In this document: piece after piece, positions 1-6,099 of the stretch | Layout of the letters: each line of letters opens with the position of its first letter | Position numbering within the stretch: position 1 is the first letter of the stretch | Virus record (IMG/VR): IMGVR_UViG_3300020462_000053 | Coordinates: 1-23,321 of that record | DNA: 23,321 nucleotides | Direction: 5' to 3' (one strand) | From: a virus | Notes under the pieces: generated by a model | Told to the model about the DNA's origin: nothing | The model's input: only the letters and a program-made list of their open reading frames with translations | Database searches by the model: none | Program-made: the position numbers and the translations under genes

Positions 1-17
1 GCGTTGTTTACTATGCC

Positions 18-521
18 ATGAGAAAACCATTATTACTTTTAGTCTTTCTCTTTGTAGTTCAAGAAATGCTTGCAAGGGAAACACAGATGTATGAACTGAT
101 TGGGTTCATAGAGAACAATAGTGAATATTCCTACACAGGCACACCATTACCCACAGTAAGGGTTATGACAAACGAATCAATCTGTATAGAGTTTGAGTTA
201 TCTTATCCTTGTGATATTGCAGGCTATTATGATTATCGTACTGATCTGATTGTTATTGCAACAACAGCGACAGATGGTATGATACAAGAAAACTTTTACG
301 AAGTGGTATTGATTCATGAGTTAGTTCATTACTTGCAGTATCATCAAGGTGTTTTCGATATCGTAGAGTGTAAAAGAGAATTAGAAGCAGATGCGTTTCG
401 TCTGCAAGACGAGTATATAGATCATATGGGGTATGATCCAGCGAATAAGAACGACCCTCTCTTTGCGTTATTAGCAAGTCAGTGTGTAGGGCCTCATGGA
501 TATATGAATGGGAGTATGTAA
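18..521 (+). CDS. Secreted HExxH zinc metallopeptidase-like protein
   Basis: The 167-residue product starts with a signal peptide: a basic MRK, a run of Leu/Val/Phe (residues 4-14) and a possible cleavage site near LA-R at 18-20. The rest should therefore act outside the cytoplasm. The zinc-protease motif HELVH is at residues 100-104. An ELEADAF segment at 121-127 resembles the E-x-E-A-D/N-x-F helix that supplies the third zinc ligand in M48/ImmA-type gluzincins. Four cysteines after the signal peptide (56, 65, 118, 156) could form disulphides, as in an exported protein. The frame is open to the window edge, so a start further upstream cannot be excluded. ATG 18 is preferred because it places the signal peptide at the N-terminus. 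A TGA at 19-21 in another frame could end an upstream gene in an ATGA overlap. The substrate is unknown; cell-wall or envelope action is only an inference. Confidence 0.72.
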   Translation: MRKPLLLLVFLFVVQEMLARETQMYELIGFIENNSEYSYTGTPLPTVRVMTNESICIEFELSYPCDIAGYYDYRTDLIVIATTATDGMIQENFYEVVLIHELVHYLQYHQGVFDIVECKRELEADAFRLQDEYIDHMGYDPANKNDPLFALLASQCVGPHGYMNGSM

Positions 522-525
522 AAAA

Positions 526-885
526 ATGATTCAAAAAATCGGAAAATGGTTCGGAAGAGTTTGTATAAGTTTTAGTATCTTTGTCAATACTTTGTTTGGT
601 GGAAAGAATAATCAAACTGTGAGTGCAAGACAGTATTTTTGTCAATTGCAGAATAGGTGGAACTTTTGTTTTTTAATTAATGGATTCTTCTGGTGGGAAG
701 AAAATCATTGCCAAGATAGTTATGATAAGTGGGAAGTGATTAACAATGCCATGCAATACTATGAGGAGTACAAAGAGAAGTATTCAGTTAAAATGGATTC
801 TATGATGATGGAAATGTCAAGCGCTAAAAGTAAAGAAACTGAAAAAGATCCATTGGATGATTATTATCGTTTGATGAGTCAGTAA
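526..885 (+). CDS. Small phage membrane protein of unknown function
   Basis: The product is about 119 residues, starting at ATG 526. A GTATG-based start at 508 would overlap the previous gene and has no ribosome site, whereas GGGAG at 508-512 is placed correctly for 526. The N-terminal half has two hydrophobic stretches (about residues 12-24 and 47-57) joined by a GGKNNQT-x-SAR segment, and the second ends in FWW followed by an EENHC segment. I recall this pattern (hydrophobic, L/F-GG, N-Q-T-x-SAR, a second hydrophobic part, then an aromatic cluster and HC) from small phage membrane proteins with no assigned role, sometimes near lysis genes. The C-terminal half is charged, has Met-rich and Glu/Lys stretches and is probably helical. 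It follows the secreted metallopeptidase gene closely, so the two may be co-translated. Lysis or envelope involvement is a guess from context. Confidence 0.65.
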   Translation: MIQKIGKWFGRVCISFSIFVNTLFGGKNNQTVSARQYFCQLQNRWNFCFLINGFFWWEENHCQDSYDKWEVINNAMQYYEEYKEKYSVKMDSMMMEMSSAKSKETEKDPLDDYYRLMSQ

Positions 886-904
886 TAGTAAAGGAGAAGT
901 GAAT

Positions 905-1114
905 ATGAGTAGTAAACCATTTGGAACACCAGCTCAAGATCTAATAGACAATGGACAGATAGAAGAACCTACCATACATTATACTGTCAATAAGAAAAAA
1001 TCATTAAAAGAACTGTGGGATCATCAGTATGGTGAGGGTACACGATTTGATCTCGACTATGGTAAATTAATTATCCTTGCACTCTGCATTTATATAGCTA
1101 TAAAAGTTTCTTAA
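905..1114 (+). CDS. Small C-terminally anchored membrane protein
   Basis: The product is about 69 residues, starting at ATG 905. AAGGAG at 891-896 is at the ideal distance from 905 but too close to the in-frame GTG at 899. Residues 1-50 are polar, with a KKK cluster in the middle. The last 17 or so residues (from about LIILALCIYIAI) form a single hydrophobic segment reaching almost to the C-terminus, as in tail-anchored proteins with a cytoplasmic N-terminal domain. No family is recognised. It closes the first cluster; a new promoter begins 8 bases after its stop codon. Confidence 0.6.
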   Translation: MSSKPFGTPAQDLIDNGQIEEPTIHYTVNKKKSLKELWDHQYGEGTRFDLDYGKLIILALCIYIAIKVS

Positions 1115-1122
1115 AAAAAGAC

Positions 1123-1151
1123 TTGACTTTGTTATCAGAACATGGTATAGT
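1123..1151 (+). promoter_or_regulatory. Sigma70-type promoter P1
   Basis: TTGACT (1123-1128) and TATAGT (1146-1151) are separated by exactly 17 bases, close to the sigma70 consensus. The promoter lies in the gap before the gene at 1184. In a T4-like phage this fits an early promoter read by unmodified host polymerase. GATTCGT at 1152-1158 is the reverse complement of the ACGAATC found in the spacers of P2 and P3, which may be chance. Confidence 0.8.
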
Positions 1152-1183
1152 GATTCGTAAACAAGAGAAAGAGAGAAAAACGA

Positions 1184-1597
1184 ATGGCATATATTTCAAC
1201 TGATGACGTTAAACATATCCGAAATACTTTAAAGAAAGAACTTCCACAGTATAAATTTTCTGTGGTTCGTGATCATCATTCAAGTGTTAAAGTTTCCATT
1301 ATGAAAGGCCCTGCATTCAAAGATTGGAAATATAGGGATAGATGGACTCAAGAAATTAAAGTTGGTTCTTTAAATAATGAGCATCACCAAATCAATCATT
1401 ACTACACAGAAGATTTCTACGGAAAAGAGAATGCAAAAATCTTAGACAAAGTTTATAAGATTATGAAAGTTGCACCTTCTTTGAATGGTGGAAAAGAATG
1501 GTATGATGATTCAGATGCCATGACAGATTATTTTGATACTGCATACTATATGCATATTGGAGTTGGTAAGTGGGATAAACCTTATGAGGTTGTGTAA
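1184..1597 (+). CDS. LPD29-like small protein
   Basis: The 137-residue product begins with a YISTDD-x(3)-IRNTLKKE-x-P-x-YKFSV segment. This matches the pattern I know from LPD29 (large polyvalent protein-associated domain 29), where a Y-x-S-T-K start is followed by a helix and KFSVR. The C-terminus (GKWDKPYEVV) also matches small phage and plasmid proteins of this kind. LPD29 modules occur inside polyvalent proteins of phages and mobile elements and as stand-alone proteins; their biochemical role is not established. No enzyme motif is visible. It has its own sigma70-type promoter and a GA-rich ribosome site (GAGAAAGAGAG, 1165-1175), pointing to early expression. Confidence 0.6.
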   Translation: MAYISTDDVKHIRNTLKKELPQYKFSVVRDHHSSVKVSIMKGPAFKDWKYRDRWTQEIKVGSLNNEHHQINHYYTEDFYGKENAKILDKVYKIMKVAPSLNGGKEWYDDSDAMTDYFDTAYYMHIGVGKWDKPYEVV

Positions 1598-1606
1598 AAA
1601 TAATAC

Positions 1607-1635
1607 TTGACACAGAAAACGAATCAGTGTATACT
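1607..1635 (+). promoter_or_regulatory. Sigma70-type promoter P2
   Basis: A perfect TTGACA (1607-1612) and TATACT (1630-1635) are 17 bases apart, 10 bases after the stop of the LPD29-like gene. The surrounding 40 bases (1605-1644) match the equivalent block of P3 (1983-2022) at 35 positions, including the whole spacer segment AAAACGAATCAGT. Confidence 0.88.
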
Positions 1636-1664
1636 GTAAGTATAGTTAATAAAAGAGAGAGAAT

Positions 1665-1976
1665 ATGAATAATTTAGTACATGAGAAATTTAATAATTCT
1701 GATTTAAAGCTTCCTATAGAACAAAGAAACATTTATACGACAATGTTTCTGGATTATGTATGGTCTTTTTACAATCATGTTGATGGTGTTTATCCTATTG
1801 ATGGGTTGACTAAAAATATGGTGGTCGAAGCAACTAACAAGTATTTAAACAGATGTTTAGAAGAAAATAATACTTGTAATTGGGGCGATGGCGATTCCTT
1901 AGATAGAGAAAGGGTACGAGATATAATTCTTGATACCAATGATCTAGGACATGATTGTTTTTTTACAAGATTTTAA
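1665..1976 (+). CDS. Hypothetical small early protein
   Basis: The 103-residue product is acidic and soluble, with no signal peptide or membrane segment. It is not a family I recognise. The middle (about residues 25-65) reads as helices rich in aromatic residues, and the C-terminal part (DRERVRDIILDTND) is probably helical and charged. The start is supported by GAGAGAGA at 1655-1662 just upstream and by promoter P2 at 1607-1635. It is flanked by two near-identical promoters, so it is probably its own transcription unit. A role in host takeover would fit an early phage gene but cannot be seen in the sequence. Confidence 0.6.
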   Translation: MNNLVHEKFNNSDLKLPIEQRNIYTTMFLDYVWSFYNHVDGVYPIDGLTKNMVVEATNKYLNRCLEENNTCNWGDGDSLDRERVRDIILDTNDLGHDCFFTRF

Positions 1977-1984
1977 TTATTTAC

Positions 1985-2013
1985 TTGACACGCAAAACGA
2001 ATCAGTATATAAT
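1985..2013 (+). promoter_or_regulatory. Consensus sigma70-type promoter P3
   Basis: TTGACA (1985-1990) and TATAAT (2008-2013) are both perfect consensus hexamers with a 17-base spacer. This is the strongest predicted promoter in the window. It should drive the three genes from 2045 to 2948, up to the terminator at 2978-3014. Confidence 0.92.
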
Positions 2014-2044
2014 ATAAGTATAATTTGAGAGAGGAAATAATAAT

Positions 2045-2248
2045 ATGTTTGGACAACCATTACCAAAAGTTAAGTTAACCCCAAAGTTTAGTTTATTTTT
2101 AAATGACGATAAGTTTGTTACTTTTACATCTGACACTTTAGCAAAGTGTAAGTCGATGGCAAAGAAACTTGGTAAACCTTGTACTGTCTATGTTGACTAT
2201 GGACGTAATTTTGCCCCTATATGGTCTAAGAGAGATTGGAGTATATAA
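2045..2248 (+). CDS. Hypothetical small basic early protein
   Basis: The 67-residue product is basic. A short beta-prone stretch (FSLFLNDDKFVTFTS, residues 15-29) is followed by a helix rich in Lys (about 33-43) and a final aromatic part with a WSKRDW motif. No family is recognised. It has a good ribosome site (AGAGG, 2030-2034) behind promoter P3. Its stop TAA shares a base with the next start (TAATG at 2246-2250), so the next gene is probably translationally coupled. Confidence 0.6.
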   Translation: MFGQPLPKVKLTPKFSLFLNDDKFVTFTSDTLAKCKSMAKKLGKPCTVYVDYGRNFAPIWSKRDWSI

Positions 2249-2673
2249 TGAGTGATGCAAACGGAAATAGGGCAGGCAATAAAGTTTTAGATTGGTATGA
2301 ATACGAGTCAGATGATTATTATATTCAAGATGATTTGTTTATAATAAGTTGGGCTCTTCATGAAGGTTATAAAAACATTCATGAAAAACTAACGGATCTT
2401 GTTCCATGTGAAGGTGCAGTTCCACAAGGACGTTCTGTTAACAAGTGTCTTGAAAAGTTTAGAGTTGCACAAAATCTAATCTACGATTTATTTAATAATG
2501 GTCTTATGAATAGAAAATCTCATTTCAGACAGTTCTTTGGTTGGGCTCCTTATACTAGGTATAGTATTAGTCAAAATGAATTTAATCGTTACAATTTGGA
2601 ATTAGAACCTATCTATACAAAGATTATAATAGATGCGTACAAAGAACAAAAGAATTTAGGAACTATACAATGA
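2248..2673 (+). CDS. Hypothetical early protein
   Basis: The product is about 141 residues from ATG 2248. A TTG at 2236 in the same frame is less likely, because GGAG at 2238-2241 lies at the right distance from ATG 2248 and would be inside the gene if TTG were used. The protein is soluble, with an acidic, Tyr-rich N-terminal part (WYEYESDDYY around residue 16-25) and helical segments after it. Part of the middle (about residues 45-90) has the look of a small helical domain, but no motif assigns it. It overlaps both neighbours by one to four bases, so it is the central gene of a coupled trio. Confidence 0.6.
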   Translation: MSDANGNRAGNKVLDWYEYESDDYYIQDDLFIISWALHEGYKNIHEKLTDLVPCEGAVPQGRSVNKCLEKFRVAQNLIYDLFNNGLMNRKSHFRQFFGWAPYTRYSISQNEFNRYNLELEPIYTKIIIDAYKEQKNLGTIQ

Positions 2674-2948
2674 AAAAAATATTATTAATAATAACTTTAA
2701 TTACTGTGGGTTGCCATCCACTTAACGCATTTGAATTGCGAATGAATAATCAAGATGCACTTAAACAACAAATGATTGGGTTGTTATTAAATCAACTCTT
2801 TAATGGTAATCAAGTAAATGTTGGTAATACAAATATCAACAAGAATGTGATTGCAAATTGGGCTACCAACAAACATGAAAGAATGTGTTGGATTTCTCAA
2901 AAATATAATTCTAATGGTACAATTGTAAACAAACTACAATGTGATTAA
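2670..2948 (+). CDS. Small secreted or lipoprotein-like protein
   Basis: The 92-residue product starts inside the stop of the previous gene (ATGA at 2670-2673). It begins MKK followed by a run of Ile/Leu (residues 4-13) and TVGC, a typical export signal. Cleavage could be lipoprotein-style before Cys15 (the -3 residue Thr makes the lipobox weak) or signal-peptidase-I style after LNA at about residue 20. The mature part is short and Asn/Gln-rich, with two further cysteines (77, 91) that could pair. No family is recognised. It is the last gene before the terminator at 2978-3014. A periplasmic or outer-membrane task during infection, such as superinfection exclusion, is possible but not shown. 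Confidence 0.6.
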   Translation: MKKILLIITLITVGCHPLNAFELRMNNQDALKQQMIGLLLNQLFNGNQVNVGNTNINKNVIANWATNKHERMCWISQKYNSNGTIVNKLQCD

Positions 2949-2977
2949 TTTTCCTTTCTTTGTTTCTTAACTAACTT

Positions 2978-3014
2978 TCCCTTTGCAGTATAAATACTCC
3001 AAAGGGATTTTTTT
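2978..3014 (+). terminator. Rho-independent terminator enclosing a late promoter
   Basis: The arms TCCCTTTG (2978-2985) and CAAAGGGA (3000-3007) are perfectly complementary. Inside them, after one C/C mismatch, AGTAT (2987-2991) and ATACT (2994-2998) can also pair in part. Seven T residues follow directly (3008-3014), giving a textbook intrinsic terminator for the early genes upstream. Two things are unusual. The late promoter TATAAATA occupies 2989-2996 in the top of the hairpin, and the 3' arm plus T-tract forms the ribosome site and spacer of the hub gene starting at 3015. Confidence 0.85.
2989..2996 (+). promoter_or_regulatory. T4-type late promoter for the hub operon
   Basis: An exact TATAAATA box lies 18 bases before ATG 3015. 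By analogy with T4, transcription should start about 6-7 bases after the box, near 3002-3003. That leaves a leader of about 12 bases beginning inside AAAGGGA. Such RNA would lack the 5' hairpin arm and leave GGGA free to bind ribosomes. Confidence 0.85.
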
Positions 3015-4073
3015 ATGCAAACACAAAGACTATCATATTTTTCTGGTAGAGATGGATTTCTCTGGTGGGTTGGTGTTGTAGAAGATCGTATAGACCCTAT
3101 GTCACTAGGAAGAGTACGAGTTAGAGTATTTGGTTATCATACATCAGATAAAACAAAACTTGCGACAGAAGATTTGCCGTGGGCGTTTTGCATACAACCT
3201 TGTACATCTGCTTCCGCTGGTGGTGTAGGAACTTCTCCGACAGGCCCGATAGAAGGAACGTGGGTAATTGGTTTCTGGAGAGATCCAGACTTTCTACAAG
3301 AACCTATGGTGTTTGGAACGATACCTGGCTACATCGGCCCTAATGGTGCTCCTCAAGGTGGAGCTCCCTATGATTATTCGCAAGGTCAAAATCGTGAACG
3401 AGGTAAGATAAGTGAGAATGTAGTTATCGCAGATGGAGTAACATCAGAGTTCGACTTACCAGCAAGTTCTAAAGACTCCACAGTATTAGTTACTAAAGAT
3501 GGTGTACCAGATAAAGCAACAAATTCACCACCTTCATCATTCATGAATACTGAACCTTCATCAGCAGAATTTGCTGGTGGAAGAACATACACTAAAAATG
3601 ATTTTCCTTTATCTAACTATGGAACTAGAACTGCAAGGAAGGTAAATGAATTGATACCATTTGCAAGAGATAGGGTTGCACAAGGTATTAATAATTTTCT
3701 TGAATCTAATAGTGGTTGGGATATGTCAATAGGTGACAAGTCTGGTTATAGAAATTATGCACAACAACAAGAGTTATATAATGATCCAAAAGTTAAAGCT
3801 GCAAGTCCTGGCGGTTCATGGCATAACTATGGTGTTGCAGTTGATGTAACAATATACAGACCAGATGGTTCTTGGGATGATGGTACGAGAGGAGATAGTA
3901 ATTATACAGGAAGAGCTCGTTCTGCATTTAAACCATTTAGAATGAAAAATACTGTACCTAATGATATGGGTCATTTTTATCCAGCAGAGTTTAAAATTCA
4001 GATACCACAATCTGTAAGGACAGGAAAAAAGTCTGTTACTGATTTTGCAAGAGAAAGAGGAGTGGATGTTTAA
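3015..4073 (+). CDS. 5: Baseplate hub protein, gp5-like OB domain plus M15 peptidase
   Basis: The 352-residue product is probably the central hub at the tail tip. Residues 10-110 look like the gp5/VgrG OB-fold: GRVRVRVFG at 32-40, LPWAFCIQP at 54-62 and a WVIGFWRDPD-x(3)-EPMVFGTI segment at 83-103. Residues 133-166 form a short beta module common in phage structural proteins. Residues 200-330 look like a peptidase M15 (VanY/D,D- or L,D-peptidase) domain: SGYRN at 243-247, SWHNYGVAVDV at 268-278 (zinc ligands H270 and D277) and DMGHFYP at 317-323 (H320 as third ligand). T4 gp5 carries a lysozyme at the equivalent place, so here a peptide-cleaving enzyme replaces a glycan-cleaving one. The T4 needle is not in this chain; it is encoded by the next gene, which overlaps by one base (TAATG). 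The ribosome site is GGGA at 3004-3007. Confidence 0.85.
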   Translation: MQTQRLSYFSGRDGFLWWVGVVEDRIDPMSLGRVRVRVFGYHTSDKTKLATEDLPWAFCIQPCTSASAGGVGTSPTGPIEGTWVIGFWRDPDFLQEPMVFGTIPGYIGPNGAPQGGAPYDYSQGQNRERGKISENVVIADGVTSEFDLPASSKDSTVLVTKDGVPDKATNSPPSSFMNTEPSSAEFAGGRTYTKNDFPLSNYGTRTARKVNELIPFARDRVAQGINNFLESNSGWDMSIGDKSGYRNYAQQQELYNDPKVKAASPGGSWHNYGVAVDVTIYRPDGSWDDGTRGDSNYTGRARSAFKPFRMKNTVPNDMGHFYPAEFKIQIPQSVRTGKKSVTDFARERGVDV

Positions 4074-5842
4074 TGGCATATGAAATAGAAGAAAGAAAGA
4101 TTAAATTTGAAAATCCACCAGCAAAAGGTACAGAAGTAAATCTAAAAGTTTCTACTCAACAATCACTTAATGGTTTTGCTGATCCTCGTTCTTTCTATCC
4201 TCGTAGAGTAAATGAAGTTGATACAAATAGACTTGCAGTAAATGATGCAACTAAACAGCACCCTGTAGTCAATCTTAAAAGACAAAGAATAGATGATCTG
4301 GTAGGAGAACCAGAAACACAGTATGCATCAAAGTATCCATACAATCATGTAAAGGAAACGGAGTCTGGTCATATCGTAGAGTTTGATGATACACCAGGCC
4401 ATGAACGTATACATGAATATCATAGGTCTGGTACTTTTTACGAAGTACATCCAGATGGTACAAAGGTTACAAAGATTATTGGTGATGATTATGAAATTGT
4501 GCATCAGAATAAAAAGTTAAGAGTAAGAGGAAATATTGAAGTCTACTGTGATGGTGATGCAGATTTATATGTGCGTGGCTCGTTAACAGGACAAGTAGAT
4601 GAGAATATAGATTTACACGCTGGTAAGAATATTAATATTCATGCTGGTAAGAATATGAGATTTTACGCAAATGACTCTATAGAGTTTACAGCACAGAAAG
4701 AACTAACGGCAACATCTGTATCAAACATGACATTACAATCACAAGCAGATATGAATATTAATGCAGAGGGTAGATACCTTACCAATATAAAAGGATTAAG
4801 TAGAATTAATTCAGATGGGTTTATTAGTATAAAATCTCCAAGTTCAATAATGATAAATGGAAATAGCACTATTGATATTCTTGGTGGTGGTGCTATGAAC
4901 TTAAAAGGTAGTTCGATAGATTTAAATGGTTCTAAAGAAAGAAAAGATGTAGAAAAAGTAGAAGATACAAAATATAGAGATAGTTCTGGTGTAAATTTAT
5001 ATAGTGAAGGTAAAGAAGTTGACGCACCATTAGAAGCTACAGTACTGGGTGCAAAAGATCTAAGTGCATTGGCAGATGAACAATCTGTATATGGTGAAGA
5101 TGATGTTCCAAAATCAGATGCAGATATTAAAGCTGCTGTTGCATCTGGAAATGCATTACCCTCTTCATCTTCAGATTATAGTTATAATTCTTTAGATGGA
5201 TCTTATAGTTCAGAAAGTGCATCAAGACCACTGATATCAATTCCAACAGTTCCAGATCTTGGAGGAGAACATGGATATTCAACTGGACAAAATAATTTAA
5301 TTTATACAGAAGCCGCAAAGGTTACATCAATAGTAAAACCTTCATTGATAAAACTTCCAGATGATGGATCTATAGATTACAATATGTATATATCTTCAAA
5401 GTATAAACTTTCCAAACTTACACTTGCACCACCTGTAGGACAGAAAATAAACAAGGGTAAAGAAGAAGCAGAAAAGATTATTAATAAATTAAGAGTTCTT
5501 GCAGTTAATTGTTTAGATCCATTACTTGCAGAATATCCTAAACTAAGAATTAACATGGGATATTTTGAATCAAGGCCTGGCACATCTTCTGCACATTCAT
5601 TAGGTGAAGCAGTTGACATACAGGTTGCAGATGCAAGTAAAGGAGAATACTTTGAGATTGCAATATGGATTAGAGAAAACTTACCACACGATTCTATCAT
5701 ACTACAATATAGAACTACTGGTTCTGGTATGCCTTGGATTCATCTTGGGTGTAAGGAGTCTGGTAATAGATCAGATATGATAACACAATACAATGGAAAA
5801 ACAACAACTGAACTAGGACAGATTGCACAGTATTATGCCTAG
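4073..5842 (+). CDS. Tail spike needle with a C-terminal M15-like peptidase
   Basis: The 589-residue product appears to be the separated needle half of gp5 with an added enzyme. Residues 88-130 match the gp5/VgrG C-terminal trimer start (YPYNHVKETESGH, then DDTPG-x-ERI and YEVHPDGT). Residues 130-285 are short beta repeats (for example HAGKNINIHAGKN at 182-194) expected to form a three-stranded beta-helix. Residues 290-440 are a low-complexity Ser/Asp-rich linker. Residues 450-575 hold a second M15-type domain: SAHSLGEAVDI at 506-516 (H508, D515) and MPWIHLG at 553-559 (H557). The likely job is to pierce the outer membrane as a trimer and cut peptidoglycan peptides. Its stop overlaps the start of the PAAR tip gene by 8 bases, fitting a needle-tip pair. 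Confidence 0.82.
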   Translation: MAYEIEERKIKFENPPAKGTEVNLKVSTQQSLNGFADPRSFYPRRVNEVDTNRLAVNDATKQHPVVNLKRQRIDDLVGEPETQYASKYPYNHVKETESGHIVEFDDTPGHERIHEYHRSGTFYEVHPDGTKVTKIIGDDYEIVHQNKKLRVRGNIEVYCDGDADLYVRGSLTGQVDENIDLHAGKNINIHAGKNMRFYANDSIEFTAQKELTATSVSNMTLQSQADMNINAEGRYLTNIKGLSRINSDGFISIKSPSSIMINGNSTIDILGGGAMNLKGSSIDLNGSKERKDVEKVEDTKYRDSSGVNLYSEGKEVDAPLEATVLGAKDLSALADEQSVYGEDDVPKSDADIKAAVASGNALPSSSSDYSYNSLDGSYSSESASRPLISIPTVPDLGGEHGYSTGQNNLIYTEAAKVTSIVKPSLIKLPDDGSIDYNMYISSKYKLSKLTLAPPVGQKINKGKEEAEKIINKLRVLAVNCLDPLLAEYPKLRINMGYFESRPGTSSAHSLGEAVDIQVADASKGEYFEIAIWIRENLPHDSIILQYRTTGSGMPWIHLGCKESGNRSDMITQYNGKTTTELGQIAQYYA

Positions 5843-6098
5843 TGTATGTAGAAAAGATGATACAGCTGGTGGTGCTCTAAGTGCATCACAAACTAAAGTA
5901 AAGGCGAATGGAAAATTAATTATAGTAGATGGTGATTCAGTTGCTTCTCATGGTTTGTCACCACATGATTCAGCAACAATTTCTGCTGGTTCTGGTATGA
6001 AGGTTAAAATTGGTGGCGTTAAAGTTTGTAATTCTGGAGATCTTGCATCATGTGGACATAGTGCAAGTAGTGATAGTAATGTTAAAGTAGGGGATTAG
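5835..6098 (+). CDS. PAAR-domain spike tip protein
   Basis: The 87-residue product starts at ATG 5835; an in-frame TTG at 5823 lies further inside the previous gene and is less likely. It opens MPSVCRKDDTAGG and has the Gly-rich short beta repeats of PAAR proteins, which form a sharp cone capping a VgrG/gp5 needle (T4 gp5.4 is the analogue). H39, H44, C65 and H75 are candidates for the tip metal site, which is three His and one Cys in known PAAR structures; C73 is an alternative. The gene order needle-PAAR and the 8-base overlap support a stoichiometric tip complex. Confidence 0.85.
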   Translation: MPSVCRKDDTAGGALSASQTKVKANGKLIIVDGDSVASHGLSPHDSATISAGSGMKVKIGGVKVCNSGDLASCGHSASSDSNVKVGD

Positions 6099-6099
6099 A

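Noticed and set aside
253-645. 130-codon open frame on the minus strand opposite the metallopeptidase and membrane-protein genes
   Set aside because: It spans two well-supported + strand genes, has low-complexity content typical of an antisense shadow, and no gene on the minus strand is supported elsewhere.
1578-1591. Hairpin AACCT-TATG-AGGTT at the end of the LPD29-like gene
   Set aside because: The 5-bp stem is inside coding sequence and is not followed by a T-tract, so it is not supported as a terminator.
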